NCBI RefSeq assembly: GCF_007644035.1
Contig: NZ_VMTV02000134.1
Coordinates: 62,001-126,000 of the forward strand
Origin: Vogesella mureinivorans
Lineage (GTDB): Bacteria > Pseudomonadota > Gammaproteobacteria > Burkholderiales > Chromobacteriaceae
Length of the DNA: 64,000 nucleotides
Direction of reading: 5' to 3'
Under the pieces are notes generated by a model. The model did not search any database, was not told the DNA's origin, and was given only the letters and a program-made list of their open reading frames with translations. The first letter of the stretch is position 1, and each line of letters begins with the position of its first letter. Position numbers and translations under genes: made by a program. This document shows positions 9,715 to 17,622 of the stretch, piece after piece.

Positions 9715-10065
9715 ATTGCATTCCTTGTACTGAGTCAGGGCCGTGCTTGGCTTGAAGAATAGAAGCCCACCATAGGTATTTCTACGTATTCTTTTAGAAA
9801 CACATTACGCTCGACCGCTACTGTTGAATAGAAAATGATCAACACTGCGCGAGGCTAGCCGGGCAATGCACATGAAATACAACAGGCTTAACCGGTATGC
9901 GTGCCCAGCAGTTTGGTCTGCGGCATAAATGGGGCTTGGCATTCTGTACTGAAGGCTTCGATAATGAACTGCTGCAATACAGGTATCCGTTTGCTTTTAA
10001 TGCCTGTAGCCTTGGCGTTCCGTTTGGTGCACCGCCTCACTCTTTATATAGCTGCCAGTAATTAA
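9715..10065. other. Divergent intergenic region (351 bp)
   Basis: Separates the chemoreceptor from the divergent HD-GYP gene, so it must hold both promoters. It is more AT-rich than its surroundings, as expected for a promoter region. I could not identify convincing sigma-70 or FliA boxes, operators or a small gene. Confidence 0.5.
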
Positions 10066-11280
10066 ATGATTAAGTGTATAGATGCCTCAGATCTGAAAGT
10101 TGGCATGTTCGTGCATGACCTGAACTGCGACTGGGCTGCTCACCCGTTTTTTCGCAAGAGTTTCTTGCTGAAACAGGATAGCGAGATAGCCAAGATTATC
10201 GAGGCCGGCATCCATGAGGTGTATATCGACACCCAGAAGGGGCTGGACGTTCGGTACGCCCGTACCGAGCAGGAGGTGAAGGAAACCCTGCAGCAGGAAA
10301 TGATCGAGATTGCCAGCAAGGAGCCTTCGCCCATCATCCAGGTTTCGTTTGCTGACGAAATGGGCCGCGCAGCACGCATCAAGACACAGGCGCAGACACT
10401 GGTTAAAACGGTGATGCAGGATGTGCGTCTGGGTAAGGCGGTGGAGCTGGAGCAGGTGGACCCGATGATCGAGTCCATTACCGAGTCGGTACTGCGTAAC
10501 GGCGGCGCGCTCACTACCCTGCTGCGTATCAAAAACAAGGATGACTACACCTTTTTGCACTCGGTTAGTGTCGGTACGCTGATGATTGCCTTTTGCCGCT
10601 CGGTAGGGATGGACCGCGAAGCCATTCGCCAGGCGGGCCTGGGCGGCCTGTTGCACGATACCGGCAAGGCGCTGGTGCCGGACGAGATCCTGAACAAGCC
10701 CGGCCGGCTGACCGACGAGGAGTTTGATGTCATCCGCCGCCACCCCGGCGACGGCCACGCCATTTTGCTGAAGACGCACGGTATTGGCGAGATTCCGCTG
10801 GACATCACCTTGCATCACCACGAACGGGTGGATGGCAGCGGCTATCCGCACAAGCTGCCGGGCGAGCAAATCACCACCATGGCCAAAATGGCCGCTATCG
10901 TGGACGTGTACGACGCCATTACGGCCGACCGTTGCTACCATAAGGGCATGTCGGCCACCGATGGCCTGCGCAAGCTGTACGAGTGGAGCAAATACCATTT
11001 CGACCCCAAGCTGGTGCAGGCTTTCATGCGCTGTGTGGGGATCTACCCGGTGGGGACGTTGGTGTTGCTGGAGTCTGGCAAGCTGGGTGTGGTGGTAGAG
11101 CAGAACGAAGGTAACTTGCTGCAGCCTACGGTAAAAACGTTTTTCAGTACCAAGAGCGGCGTTTACCTGAACCCCGAGCTGGTGAACCTGGCCAAACCAC
11201 TGGGCTTTGGCGGGGGCGACAAGATTGTCAGCCATGAAGACCCGGCAAAATGGAAGGTGAACCCGCTGCGCTTCTTGTAG
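10066..11280 (+). CDS. HD-GYP domain c-di-GMP phosphodiesterase
   Basis: Cytoplasmic protein of 404 residues. The N-terminal part (about 1-120) resembles DUF3391, which precedes many HD-GYP domains. The C-terminal part (about 145-330) is the HD-GYP domain with His-Asp at 197-198 in LLHDTGKALVP, a further metal-binding RRHPGDGH, HHHERVDGSGYP with Gly-Tyr-Pro at 259-261. The residues needed to hydrolyse c-di-GMP to pGpG/GMP are present. The ATG at 10066 has no clear Shine-Dalgarno but fits the conserved N-terminus (MIKCIDASDLKVGM). It converges on a diguanylate cyclase gene, giving an opposed enzyme pair side by side. Confidence 0.94.
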   Translation: MIKCIDASDLKVGMFVHDLNCDWAAHPFFRKSFLLKQDSEIAKIIEAGIHEVYIDTQKGLDVRYARTEQEVKETLQQEMIEIASKEPSPIIQVSFADEMGRAARIKTQAQTLVKTVMQDVRLGKAVELEQVDPMIESITESVLRNGGALTTLLRIKNKDDYTFLHSVSVGTLMIAFCRSVGMDREAIRQAGLGGLLHDTGKALVPDEILNKPGRLTDEEFDVIRRHPGDGHAILLKTHGIGEIPLDITLHHHERVDGSGYPHKLPGEQITTMAKMAAIVDVYDAITADRCYHKGMSATDGLRKLYEWSKYHFDPKLVQAFMRCVGIYPVGTLVLLESGKLGVVVEQNEGNLLQPTVKTFFSTKSGVYLNPELVNLAKPLGFGGGDKIVSHEDPAKWKVNPLRFL

Positions 11281-11298
11281 TAGCGCGGTGGCGTTTGC

Positions 11299-11346
11299 CA
11301 AGACAATGCGGCCAACCTTGCTAACAAGGTTGGCCGCATTGTCTTG
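11299..11346. terminator. Perfect 22-bp hairpin built from two inverted 13-mers
   Basis: Two perfect 22-base arms around the 4-base loop CTAA lie between the convergent HD-GYP and GGDEF genes. Each arm contains one full copy of the dispersed word (11308-11320 and 11326-11338). No long T-tract follows, but the position and arm length fit a bidirectional terminator, as paired DUS elements do in Neisseria. Confidence 0.8.
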
Positions 11347-11354
11347 TGGGCGGG

Positions 11355-12290
11355 TTAAAGCCTGACCAGCTCGCGGTCGTTACCGCCACGGCGTTTGGCG
11401 CGGTACATGGCGCTATCGGCCTGGGTCAGGATATCGCGTGGCATCACGCTGCCGCTGGTAAACAGGGTAATGCCTACCGAAGCGCTGACGCTATTGGGCA
11501 GGCTCAGCCCGTCTACCGGGCTGGACAGCGTGGCGATGATTTTGCTGGCGACGGCGCGGGCACCGCTTTCATTGGTGCTTTCCAGCAGCACGGCAAATTC
11601 GTCACCGCCCACGCGGATCAGCAGGTCGCTGGTGCGTACGACACCGCGCAGGCGCGCGGCCATGGTAGACAGCACGCGGTCGCCAATGACATGGCCGTGT
11701 ACGTCGTTAATCGCTTTGAAACGATCCAGGTCCAGAAACAGCAAGGCACACAATCGGGATGCGGTGTCTTTGGCCAGGTTGTCCAGCTTCAGCTCAAGGT
11801 AACGACGGTTGGCCAGGCCGGTAAGCGAGTCGCGGTGGGCCAGCTCGGTCAGGTGGCCTTGCAGCAGCTGCAGGCGCTGGGCTTCCTGGCGGCGGGTGGT
11901 GACATCGTGGTGCGTTTCCAGCAGGCCATCCAGCTCGCCTTGCGCATTGAATAGCGGCGCTAGGGTAATTTCAAAAAAGCGTTGCTGGCCAAAGCTGTCG
12001 GTACAGGTTTGTTCGGTGGTGACCGGTTTGCGCCATTCGATAACCTGCTGGCGCGGGCAGGGTTTGTCGTCGTTGCAGGGGTGGCTGCTACCGTGGATAT
12101 ACTGGTGGCACGGGCCGTGTTTTGGCTCGCCATACTGCCGGCGTGCTTCGGCATTGGCGTATTCCACGCTATGGTCTGGCCGGAACAGCATGACGGGGTG
12201 AGGCAGTAAATCCAGGATTTGCTGCAGTCGTGCGGCGTCCGGGTTGGCGTGGCCGGTTGGCGGGGTAAGCCAGTGGTCAGATAGCGTCAT
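11355..12290 (-). CDS. PAS-GGDEF diguanylate cyclase
   Basis: Soluble protein of 311 residues. A PAS-like sensor domain (about 15-135, with MLFRPDHSVEYANAEARRQYG) precedes a GGDEF domain (about 145-305). The active site is intact (LIRVGGDEFAVLL) and is preceded by an RTSD inhibitory site at the normal five-residue spacing, so it should make c-di-GMP under product control. No membrane segment is seen. The PAS region contains several Cys and His residues (GPCHQYIHGSSHPCN, KPCPRQ), perhaps a metal or haem site; that is speculative. It is convergent with the HD-GYP phosphodiesterase. Confidence 0.94.
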   Translation of the reverse strand: MTLSDHWLTPPTGHANPDAARLQQILDLLPHPVMLFRPDHSVEYANAEARRQYGEPKHGPCHQYIHGSSHPCNDDKPCPRQQVIEWRKPVTTEQTCTDSFGQQRFFEITLAPLFNAQGELDGLLETHHDVTTRRQEAQRLQLLQGHLTELAHRDSLTGLANRRYLELKLDNLAKDTASRLCALLFLDLDRFKAINDVHGHVIGDRVLSTMAARLRGVVRTSDLLIRVGGDEFAVLLESTNESGARAVASKIIATLSSPVDGLSLPNSVSASVGITLFTSGSVMPRDILTQADSAMYRAKRRGGNDRELVRL

Positions 12291-12639
12291 GTCCGCTCAA
12301 GTGGCTGTCTACAAAAAGAAATAGGTTAACAGTTGCTTGAAATCGTCATGACTTGTGTTTTAAATTAAATGACAATTAGCAATTTTATGCTAATAAGCAA
12401 AGCTACACTTCTATAAAAAAGGCTTATCAATAGATCAGCCTTTTGTCATTTATGCAACACTGTTATTTATCCACCCGATACTGGGCGAAGCGTCACGGTT
12501 ATCCCATGCCAGGGCGTGCTCCGGGTGGTGTGCCGGCATGGCCCGCTGCTGAAACGCAGCCGCACCCGTTATGTGCAGAATGCACCCCCGTTGTGATCGC
12601 GGTCGGGGTGCCATGCTGCCAGCTTGGCTACTTGCTGGT
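12291..12639. other. Intergenic region with minus-strand terminator
   Basis: About 350 bases between the cyclase start and the MazG-type gene. An imperfect hairpin at 12418-12443 (AAAGGCTTATC / GATCAGCCTTT) followed on the minus strand by T residues probably ends the MazG/GST transcripts. The part 12340-12470 is distinctly AT-rich and likely carries the cyclase promoter. 12470-12639 shows no convincing gene. Confidence 0.55.
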
Positions 12640-12984
12640 TTAGCCCAGCGTGCGGCTACTGTCTGCCGGGTACTTGCGGGCGTTCTTTTGCAGCTTGTCG
12701 GCCACGGCGGCGTTCAGGTCTACGCCGGTCACATCGGCCAGTCGTACCAGGTACATCAGCACGTCGGCCAGCTCTTCCTGCAGGTGAGTGTACTCGGCCG
12801 GGTTGGCCGCAAGATTGGCGGCCTCGGCATCGGTTTTCCACTGAAAGATCTCGGCCAGCTCGCCGACTTCGCCGGTCAGCGCCAGCATCAGGTTGCGCGG
12901 GGTGTGAAACGGCTGCCAGTGGCGGGCGGCGGCAAACTCGCGCTGGGCGGCGATCAGGCCGTCTACGTTCACAAGGTGGGTCAT
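12640..12984 (-). CDS. MazG-like nucleotide pyrophosphohydrolase (dCTPase type)
   Basis: Small all-alpha NTP pyrophosphohydrolase of 114 residues that would hydrolyse non-canonical or excess dNTPs to the monophosphate. The metal-binding pattern of the superfamily is present: EVGELAE at about 39-45 and EELADVLMYLVRLAD further on. Length and the phrase RHWQPFHTPRNLMLALTGEVGELAE match the RS21-C6/dCTPP group. The start at 12984 is chosen for AAAGGA six bases upstream. A copy of the dispersed word inside (12801) encodes Ala-Ala-Asn in the order LAANPAEY. Confidence 0.88.
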   Translation of the reverse strand: MTHLVNVDGLIAAQREFAAARHWQPFHTPRNLMLALTGEVGELAEIFQWKTDAEAANLAANPAEYTHLQEELADVLMYLVRLADVTGVDLNAAVADKLQKNARKYPADSSRTLG

Positions 12985-13018
12985 GTGGTGTCCTTTATCG
13001 GGCGGGTACAAGGCAAAA

Positions 13019-13038
13019 CGCCCTGCACAGGCAGGGCG
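13019..13038 (-). terminator. Terminator downstream of gst
   Basis: An 8-bp perfect stem CGCCCTGC / GCAGGGCG with a 4-base loop, followed on the minus strand by TTTT. It lies just after the glutathione transferase stop. Confidence 0.75.
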
Positions 13039-13060
13039 TGGGGCAGGCAGACAAAGCCGC

Positions 13061-13669
13061 TTACAGCAGGCCTTCTTCCTTCATGGCCTGTTGCACGGCC
13101 GGGCGCGCAAAGATGCGGGCGCTGAAGGCCTGCAGTGCCGGCCAGCTGTCCAGGTTGCGGCCAACGTATTTGGCCCACGACAAACACACAAACAGGTAGC
13201 CGTCGGCCACGGTGTAGTGGCTGCCCAGCAGGTAGTCTTGCTGGCCCAGCGTGGTGTTGAGCGCCTCAAAGCGCGTGGTCAGGCGCTGCCAGGCGGCGTC
13301 TTTTACCGCCTCGTCCTGGCTGTGAAACAGCGGGGAGAAGCCTTTGTGCACTTCGGTGGAAATGAAGTTCAGCGCTTCTTGCAGGCGGTAGCGCGCCAGC
13401 GTGCCGTTGGCCGGGGCCAGGTTTTTTTCGGGGGCCTGGTCGGCAATGTACTGCACCAGCGCCGGGCCTTCGGTGAGGATCTCGCCGTTATCCAGCTGCA
13501 GTGCCGGCACGTAGCCTTTGCTGTTGATGGCGCGGAAGTCGGCGCCGCTTTCGGTGAGGCGTGGCTCGGCGTGCAGGTTCACTTTTTCGAACTGGTACGG
13601 CAGGCCGCTCTCGGCCAGGGCAATGTGCGGGGACAGCGAGCAGGCACCAGGGGAGTAGTACAGTTTCAT
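13061..13669 (-). CDS. Glutathione S-transferase, beta class
   Basis: Soluble glutathione transferase of 202 residues. The thioredoxin-like N-terminal domain begins MKLYYSPGACSLSPHI, with Cys10 at the position of the mixed-disulfide cysteine of bacterial beta-class enzymes; the cis-proline segment (GYVPALQL) and ILTEGPALVQYIAD follow. The helical C-terminal domain extends from about 88. Likely role is detoxification by glutathione conjugation or disulfide exchange. It stands alone with its own terminator. Confidence 0.93.
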   Translation of the reverse strand: MKLYYSPGACSLSPHIALAESGLPYQFEKVNLHAEPRLTESGADFRAINSKGYVPALQLDNGEILTEGPALVQYIADQAPEKNLAPANGTLARYRLQEALNFISTEVHKGFSPLFHSQDEAVKDAAWQRLTTRFEALNTTLGQQDYLLGSHYTVADGYLFVCLSWAKYVGRNLDSWPALQAFSARIFARPAVQQAMKEEGLL

Positions 13670-13751
13670 TTTGTATCCTCAACGAAGGGGGCGCGCTACC
13701 GGCCGTAGCGGCCGGCGCACTACCCCATCATGGTGATGGCAGCGGCCGATT

Positions 13752-14492
13752 TCAAGCCTCGTCCATCTCGACGTGGCGCAGGTCGTGGTATTCGTGCTCG
13801 GCCAGCCCTTGTTTCCAGTAGCCCACCAGCCGCGTGCGGGCACGGCTGCTGCGGCCGGCGGCGATGAAGTGTTCGCGGAGGGCTTTTACCACGCCGGACT
13901 CGGCCGCGGCCCACAGGTAGGCATCTTGCCACTGGCTGGCGGGCAGCGCCGCCAGCGCCGGTAGCAGCGCGTCTACAGCGGGGTTCACTACCCATTGCAC
14001 GGTAATACCGGCCGGGTGTTGCAGCGCGATGATCTCGTCGTCGGCGGGTACCGCCAGCAGCGCGTGGCCGTGGGTGTCGGCGGGCAGGCTTTCCAGCAGC
14101 GCGCTGGCCGCAGGCAGTGCGCACAGGTCGGCCAGCAGCAGTAGCTGTTTCTCGCCGGCCAGGTCCAGCGGTGCGCGCGGGCCCATTACCGACAGCGTAT
14201 CGCCGGGCTGGGCGTGGCGCGCCCAGTGCGAGGCGGCACCGTCCGGCTCGTGCAGCAGGAAGTCGATGTCCAGCTCCAGCGCATCGCGGCGGAAGTGGCG
14301 CACGGTATAGGCGCGCGAGGTGCGGCCACCGTCCGGCTGAGGAAAATACAGTTTGATGTTGGGGCCGTTTTCCACGTGAAACACGGCCAGGTCCGGGCAG
14401 CTTACCGTGATGCGGCGCATGCGCGGTGTTAGCTGGGTGATGCGTACCACGCGGGTATCGAAGTGGTACTGGCGGTCGGTGGGGCGGCTCAT
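13752..14492 (-). CDS. Siderophore-interacting protein (ferric-siderophore reductase)
   Basis: Soluble flavoprotein of 246 residues related to ViuB/YqjH, which reduces the ferric siderophore in the cytoplasm to release iron. The FAD domain (about 1-120) has TPRMRRITV and the flavin-binding TSRAYTVR. The NAD(P)H-binding SIP domain (about 120-240) includes LLLADLCALPAASALLESLP and DAYLWAAAESGVVKALREH. Last gene of the transport operon, 44 bases after the ATPase. The start at 14492 is chosen for AGGAA six bases upstream, which lies in a triple tandem repeat. Confidence 0.93.
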   Translation of the reverse strand: MSRPTDRQYHFDTRVVRITQLTPRMRRITVSCPDLAVFHVENGPNIKLYFPQPDGGRTSRAYTVRHFRRDALELDIDFLLHEPDGAASHWARHAQPGDTLSVMGPRAPLDLAGEKQLLLLADLCALPAASALLESLPADTHGHALLAVPADDEIIALQHPAGITVQWVVNPAVDALLPALAALPASQWQDAYLWAAAESGVVKALREHFIAAGRSSRARTRLVGYWKQGLAEHEYHDLRHVEMDEA

Positions 14493-14525
14493 GGTGGGTT
14501 CCTGGTGGGTTCCTGGTGGGTTCTT
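14493..14525 (-). repeat. Three 11-bp tandem repeats carrying the ribosome-binding site
   Basis: On the minus strand the unit AGGAACCCACC occurs twice exactly and once with one change, directly before the ATG of the siderophore-interacting protein. The copy next to the start gives a correctly spaced AGGAA; the others are too far away to be used directly. Copy number could vary by slippage. Confidence 0.85.
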
Positions 14526-14536
14526 GGCGGGGTGGT

Positions 14537-15316
14537 TCAGGCGATGACGCCGTCGATCAGTACGTTCAGGCGGCCACGCGAACACGCTTCAACGCGGCTT
14601 TGCACGCCGTAGACGCTGGCCAGCGTGGCCGGGGTAATCACGCCGGCAGGTTGGCCGCAGGCCAGCACGGCGCCGTCTTTCAGTAATAGCGCACGGTGGC
14701 AGTGATGCAGCGCAATATTGAGGTCGTGCAGTACCACTAGCGTCACCATGCGGCGGCGGCGGGTTTCCTCGGCCACCAGCTGCATCACGTGGCACTGGTG
14801 GTTGAGGTCCAGCGCCGACAAGGGTTCATCCAGCAGCAGCACGTCCGGCTGGCGGATCAGCGCCTGCGCCAGGCCCACCAGCTGCTTCTGGCCGCCAGAC
14901 AGCTCGTCCAGGTAGCGCATGCCCAGTTCGGCCATGCCCAGCCGCGCCAGCAGGGTGTCGATGTCGGCAGCCGCGTGGCGGCTGGCCAGCCCCAGGCCGG
15001 TGGCGTTGGCCGCTACCATCACCGACTCTACCACCCGCAGGTGCAGCGCCGGTGGCAGGCTTTGCGGCAGGTACACCACATGGCGCGCACGCGCCTCCAG
15101 TGGTAGCGCACCCAGCGCCTGGCCATCCAGCGTCACACTGCCGTGCAGTGGCAACAGGCCGGCCAGTGTTTTCAGCAGCGTGGACTTGCCGCAGCCGTTG
15201 GGGCCCAGCACAGCGGTGACTTCGCCACGTGGCAGCGGCGGGCAGCTGATGTCGGCCAGAATCTGGCGGCGGCCATAGCTGGCGGCCACGCCTTGCAGTA
15301 ACAGGCCGCCGTTCAT
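14537..15316 (-). CDS. Ferric-siderophore ABC transporter ATP-binding protein (FecE/FhuC-like)
   Basis: ATPase of 259 residues that drives uptake of ferric siderophore across the inner membrane. Walker A (GPNGCGKST, about 35-43), Q-loop (VVYLPQSLPPAL), signature (LSGGQKQLVGLAQAL), Walker B (VLLLDEP) and the switch His (VLHDLN) are intact. The start at 15316 overlaps the permease stop by four bases (ATGA), and the protein then begins MNGGLLLQGV like its relatives. A copy of the dispersed word lies at 14648-14659. Confidence 0.95.
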   Translation of the reverse strand: MNGGLLLQGVAASYGRRQILADISCPPLPRGEVTAVLGPNGCGKSTLLKTLAGLLPLHGSVTLDGQALGALPLEARARHVVYLPQSLPPALHLRVVESVMVAANATGLGLASRHAAADIDTLLARLGMAELGMRYLDELSGGQKQLVGLAQALIRQPDVLLLDEPLSALDLNHQCHVMQLVAEETRRRRMVTLVVLHDLNIALHHCHRALLLKDGAVLACGQPAGVITPATLASVYGVQSRVEACSRGRLNVLIDGVIA

Positions 15317-16365
15317 GCGCGTTCTCCGTGGCGGAACACCACCGATACGAAAAAGGGAATACCCACCAGCGCGGTGACCACACCTACCGGAATGATGACG
15401 CCAGGCAGCAGGTTCTTGGACGCCAGCGACGCCCACGACAGCACCGCACCGCCGATCAGCATGGAAGCTGGCAGGTAAAAGCGGTGATCTTCGCCGAAGA
15501 GGCGGCGGGCGATGTGCGGCGCAATCAGGCCGATGAAGCCGATAGTGCCGGCAAAGGCCACCGCCAGGCCGGTGAGCAGGCTCACGCGCAGCAGGCTGGC
15601 CAGGCGCAGGCGGCGCACGTCGATGCCGAAGCTTTGCGCGCGGTCTTCGCCCAGCCGCAGCGCGGTCAGGCGCCAGGCACTGCGCAGCGATAGCGGCAGC
15701 ACCAGCAGCAGCGCCCCCGCCACCAGGCCCAGCACCGGCCAGTTGGCGCGCGACAGGCTGCCCATGGTCCAGAACACCATACTCTGCAGCGCCTCCGGGC
15801 TGGCCACGAACTGCAGCAGCGATACCAGCGCGTTAAAGCTGAATACCATGGCAATGCCCAGCAGCACCACGCCGTTGCCGGACAGTCGGGCGCGGCGCGC
15901 CACCGCGTCCAGCAGTAGCGCGCTGCCCATGGCAAACACAAAGGCGTTGGCCGACGCCATCCACGGCCCGCTGACGCCGGGCAGGCTGGCCTGCAGCACG
16001 ATGGCCAGCGAGGCACCCAGCGCGGCGGCCTGGTCCAGCCCCAGCGTGAACGGGCTGGCCAGCGGGTTGTGCAGCACGGTCTGCGTTTCGGCGCCGGCCA
16101 GGCCCAGCGCCATGCCCACCAGTACCGCCATCAGCGCGTACGGCAGGCGGATGTCCCACACGATAATGTGGTTGGTGGCGTCGCCCTCTAGCTGCAGCGC
16201 CTGCCACAGCTCGCCCAGGCTCAGGCCGGCTGGCCCCAGTGTAAAGTCGGCCAGCAGCGACAGCACGATCACGCCGGCCCAGAGCGCCAGCCACAGCAGG
16301 CGCTGCCACTGCAACGCCTGGTAGGCCGGCGCGTGCCCGGCCAGGCTTGCCTGCCCTGCCCTCAT
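15313..16365 (-). CDS. Ferric-siderophore ABC transporter permease (FecCD family)
   Basis: Inner-membrane permease of 350 residues with about ten hydrophobic helices, normal for the FecCD/BtuC family. Typical segments are DIRLPYALMAVLVGMALGLAGAETQTVLHNPLASPFTLG and, near the C-terminus, GTIGFIGLIAPHIAR with the ATPase-contact loop. Only one permease is encoded, so it probably works as a homodimer. It overlaps the binding-protein gene and the ATPase gene by four bases at each end, which fixes the start at 16365. Confidence 0.95.
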   Translation of the reverse strand: MRAGQASLAGHAPAYQALQWQRLLWLALWAGVIVLSLLADFTLGPAGLSLGELWQALQLEGDATNHIIVWDIRLPYALMAVLVGMALGLAGAETQTVLHNPLASPFTLGLDQAAALGASLAIVLQASLPGVSGPWMASANAFVFAMGSALLLDAVARRARLSGNGVVLLGIAMVFSFNALVSLLQFVASPEALQSMVFWTMGSLSRANWPVLGLVAGALLLVLPLSLRSAWRLTALRLGEDRAQSFGIDVRRLRLASLLRVSLLTGLAVAFAGTIGFIGLIAPHIARRLFGEDHRFYLPASMLIGGAVLSWASLASKNLLPGVIIPVGVVTALVGIPFFVSVVFRHGERA

Positions 16366-17477
16366 CGGCTGCCTACCCAGTAGGTGCCGGCCGGGGTGAA
16401 GGCGGCAAAGCGCTGGTGCATGTCTTGCCAGCTGCGCGCCGGGTCTACGTCCTTGAACTGCGCCGGGTGCAGCCACTTGGCCATCGCCTCGGCCAGAATA
16501 ATGTGCTGCGGCATGATGTAGAACATGTGCCAGCCGGCAAAGGTGTTGCCGCTACGCGCTGCCGGCAGGCCTTTGAGCTGCTCGCGCTGGCCCATGGCGG
16601 CCAGCGACGCTAGCGCGTCGGCGCGGCTGACGGCGGCGCCGAATTTCACGCCGGTCTTGTCGCTGGGGCCCACGGCACCGGTGGCAAAGTAGTGCGTGGG
16701 CTTTTGCACCAGTACGTGTTCGGGGTTGACCTGGCCCAGCGGCGCATCCAGCAACGCGCTGCCCAGATTGCGGCCGCCGGCTAGCGTAATCAGCTCGCCA
16801 AAGCTGCCTTTGCCGGCGGTGGTGAGCTCCTCGATGGTGCCGGCGCGCACGTCGGCAAACACCAGTGGGCGCTGTGCGGCGGGTACCGCCGCCAGCCGGG
16901 TCTGGATGGTTTTGCGTTTGTCTTCATAAAAGCGGATAAAGCTTTCCGCCTGTGGGCTGCGGCCCAATGCCTTGCCCATCAGGCGCAGGCTGGGCACCGT
17001 GTGTTCCAGCGGTTTGTCGCGGAAATCCACAAAAATCACTGCCACGCCGGCCTGGGTCAGCTGTTTGACGATGGGGTTGTCCAGGCTGGGGCCATGGCCG
17101 GAGGTGCTGAAAATGGCCAGGTCCGGGCGCAGGGTCAGTACCTTTTCCGGGCTGATGCTGGCCTCGCTGGTCTTGCCGATCAGCGGGATCTTGTCGATCC
17201 CGGGGAAGTGCTGGCGGTACTCGGCGTAGCCTTGCGGGTCCAGCAGGCGGAAGTCGCCCTGCCAGCCGGCTATGCGCGCCAGCGGCTGTTTGCCTTCCAG
17301 CAGCGATAGCGCATAAAACAGCCGCCCTTCGCCCAGCAGCACGCGTTCTACCTTGTCCGGCACGTTGACGCTGCGGCCGGCGATATCGGTGACCACCACG
17401 GCGGCGGCGTGCTGGCTGGCCAGTACGGCCAGCAGGGAAAGCCCGAGGCGGGCAGCGCGGGGCAGGATGGAAATCAT
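16362..17477 (-). CDS. Periplasmic ferric-siderophore-binding protein
   Basis: Substrate-binding protein of the siderophore ABC transporter, 371 residues, first gene of the operon. A signal peptide (about 1-25, ending SQHAAA) is followed by the periplasmic-binding fold: early VTDIAGRSVNVPDKVERVLL, then EASISPEKVLTLRPDLAIFS and a second lobe with GSFGELITLAGGRNLG. It is longer than FecB or FhuD, and HGPSLDNPIVKQLTQAGVAV resembles cobalamin/iron-chelate binding proteins. The start at 17477 has AGGAAC seven bases upstream and gives a clean signal sequence. A Fur-like site lies directly upstream. Confidence 0.93.
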   Translation of the reverse strand: MISILPRAARLGLSLLAVLASQHAAAVVVTDIAGRSVNVPDKVERVLLGEGRLFYALSLLEGKQPLARIAGWQGDFRLLDPQGYAEYRQHFPGIDKIPLIGKTSEASISPEKVLTLRPDLAIFSTSGHGPSLDNPIVKQLTQAGVAVIFVDFRDKPLEHTVPSLRLMGKALGRSPQAESFIRFYEDKRKTIQTRLAAVPAAQRPLVFADVRAGTIEELTTAGKGSFGELITLAGGRNLGSALLDAPLGQVNPEHVLVQKPTHYFATGAVGPSDKTGVKFGAAVSRADALASLAAMGQREQLKGLPAARSGNTFAGWHMFYIMPQHIILAEAMAKWLHPAQFKDVDPARSWQDMHQRFAAFTPAGTYWVGSR

Positions 17478-17487
17478 GGCTTGTTCC

Positions 17488-17502
17488 TGAGAATGATTTG
17501 CA
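17488..17502. promoter_or_regulatory. Putative Fur box upstream of the transport operon
   Basis: TGAGAATGATTTGCA resembles the 7-1-7 Fur consensus TGATAATNATTATCA (10 of 14 defined positions). It lies 10 to 25 bases before the start codon of the binding-protein gene. Iron control is expected from gene function; the site is a consensus match only. Confidence 0.5.
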
Positions 17503-17581
17503 ACAAAGTGGCAGTATTTCACTGCCGCTGGCGTGGGGCGTTTGCGAAACGCGCAATCTGTTTTGCTACCGTGGCAAGGTG

Positions 17582-17618
17582 TGCGGCCAACCTGGCCGGG
17601 TGGCGCAGGTTGGCCGCA
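17582..17618. terminator. Hairpin from two inverted 13-mers after the siderophore receptor
   Basis: Perfect 13-bp arms TGCGGCCAACCTG / CAGGTTGGCCGCA around an 11-base loop, beginning just after the stop codon of the TonB receptor (17623 on the minus strand). Each arm holds one copy of the dispersed word. No T-tract follows. Confidence 0.75.
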
Positions 17619-17622
17619 GCGC

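Noticed and set aside
10087-11301. Minus-strand frame of 404 codons opposite the HD-GYP gene
   Set aside because: Antisense shadow; the plus frame has all HD-GYP motifs in order.
12470-12640. Possible riboswitch-like folding in the spacer after the MazG-type gene
   Set aside because: No recognised conserved core of any riboswitch class; the region lies downstream of its genes rather than in a leader.
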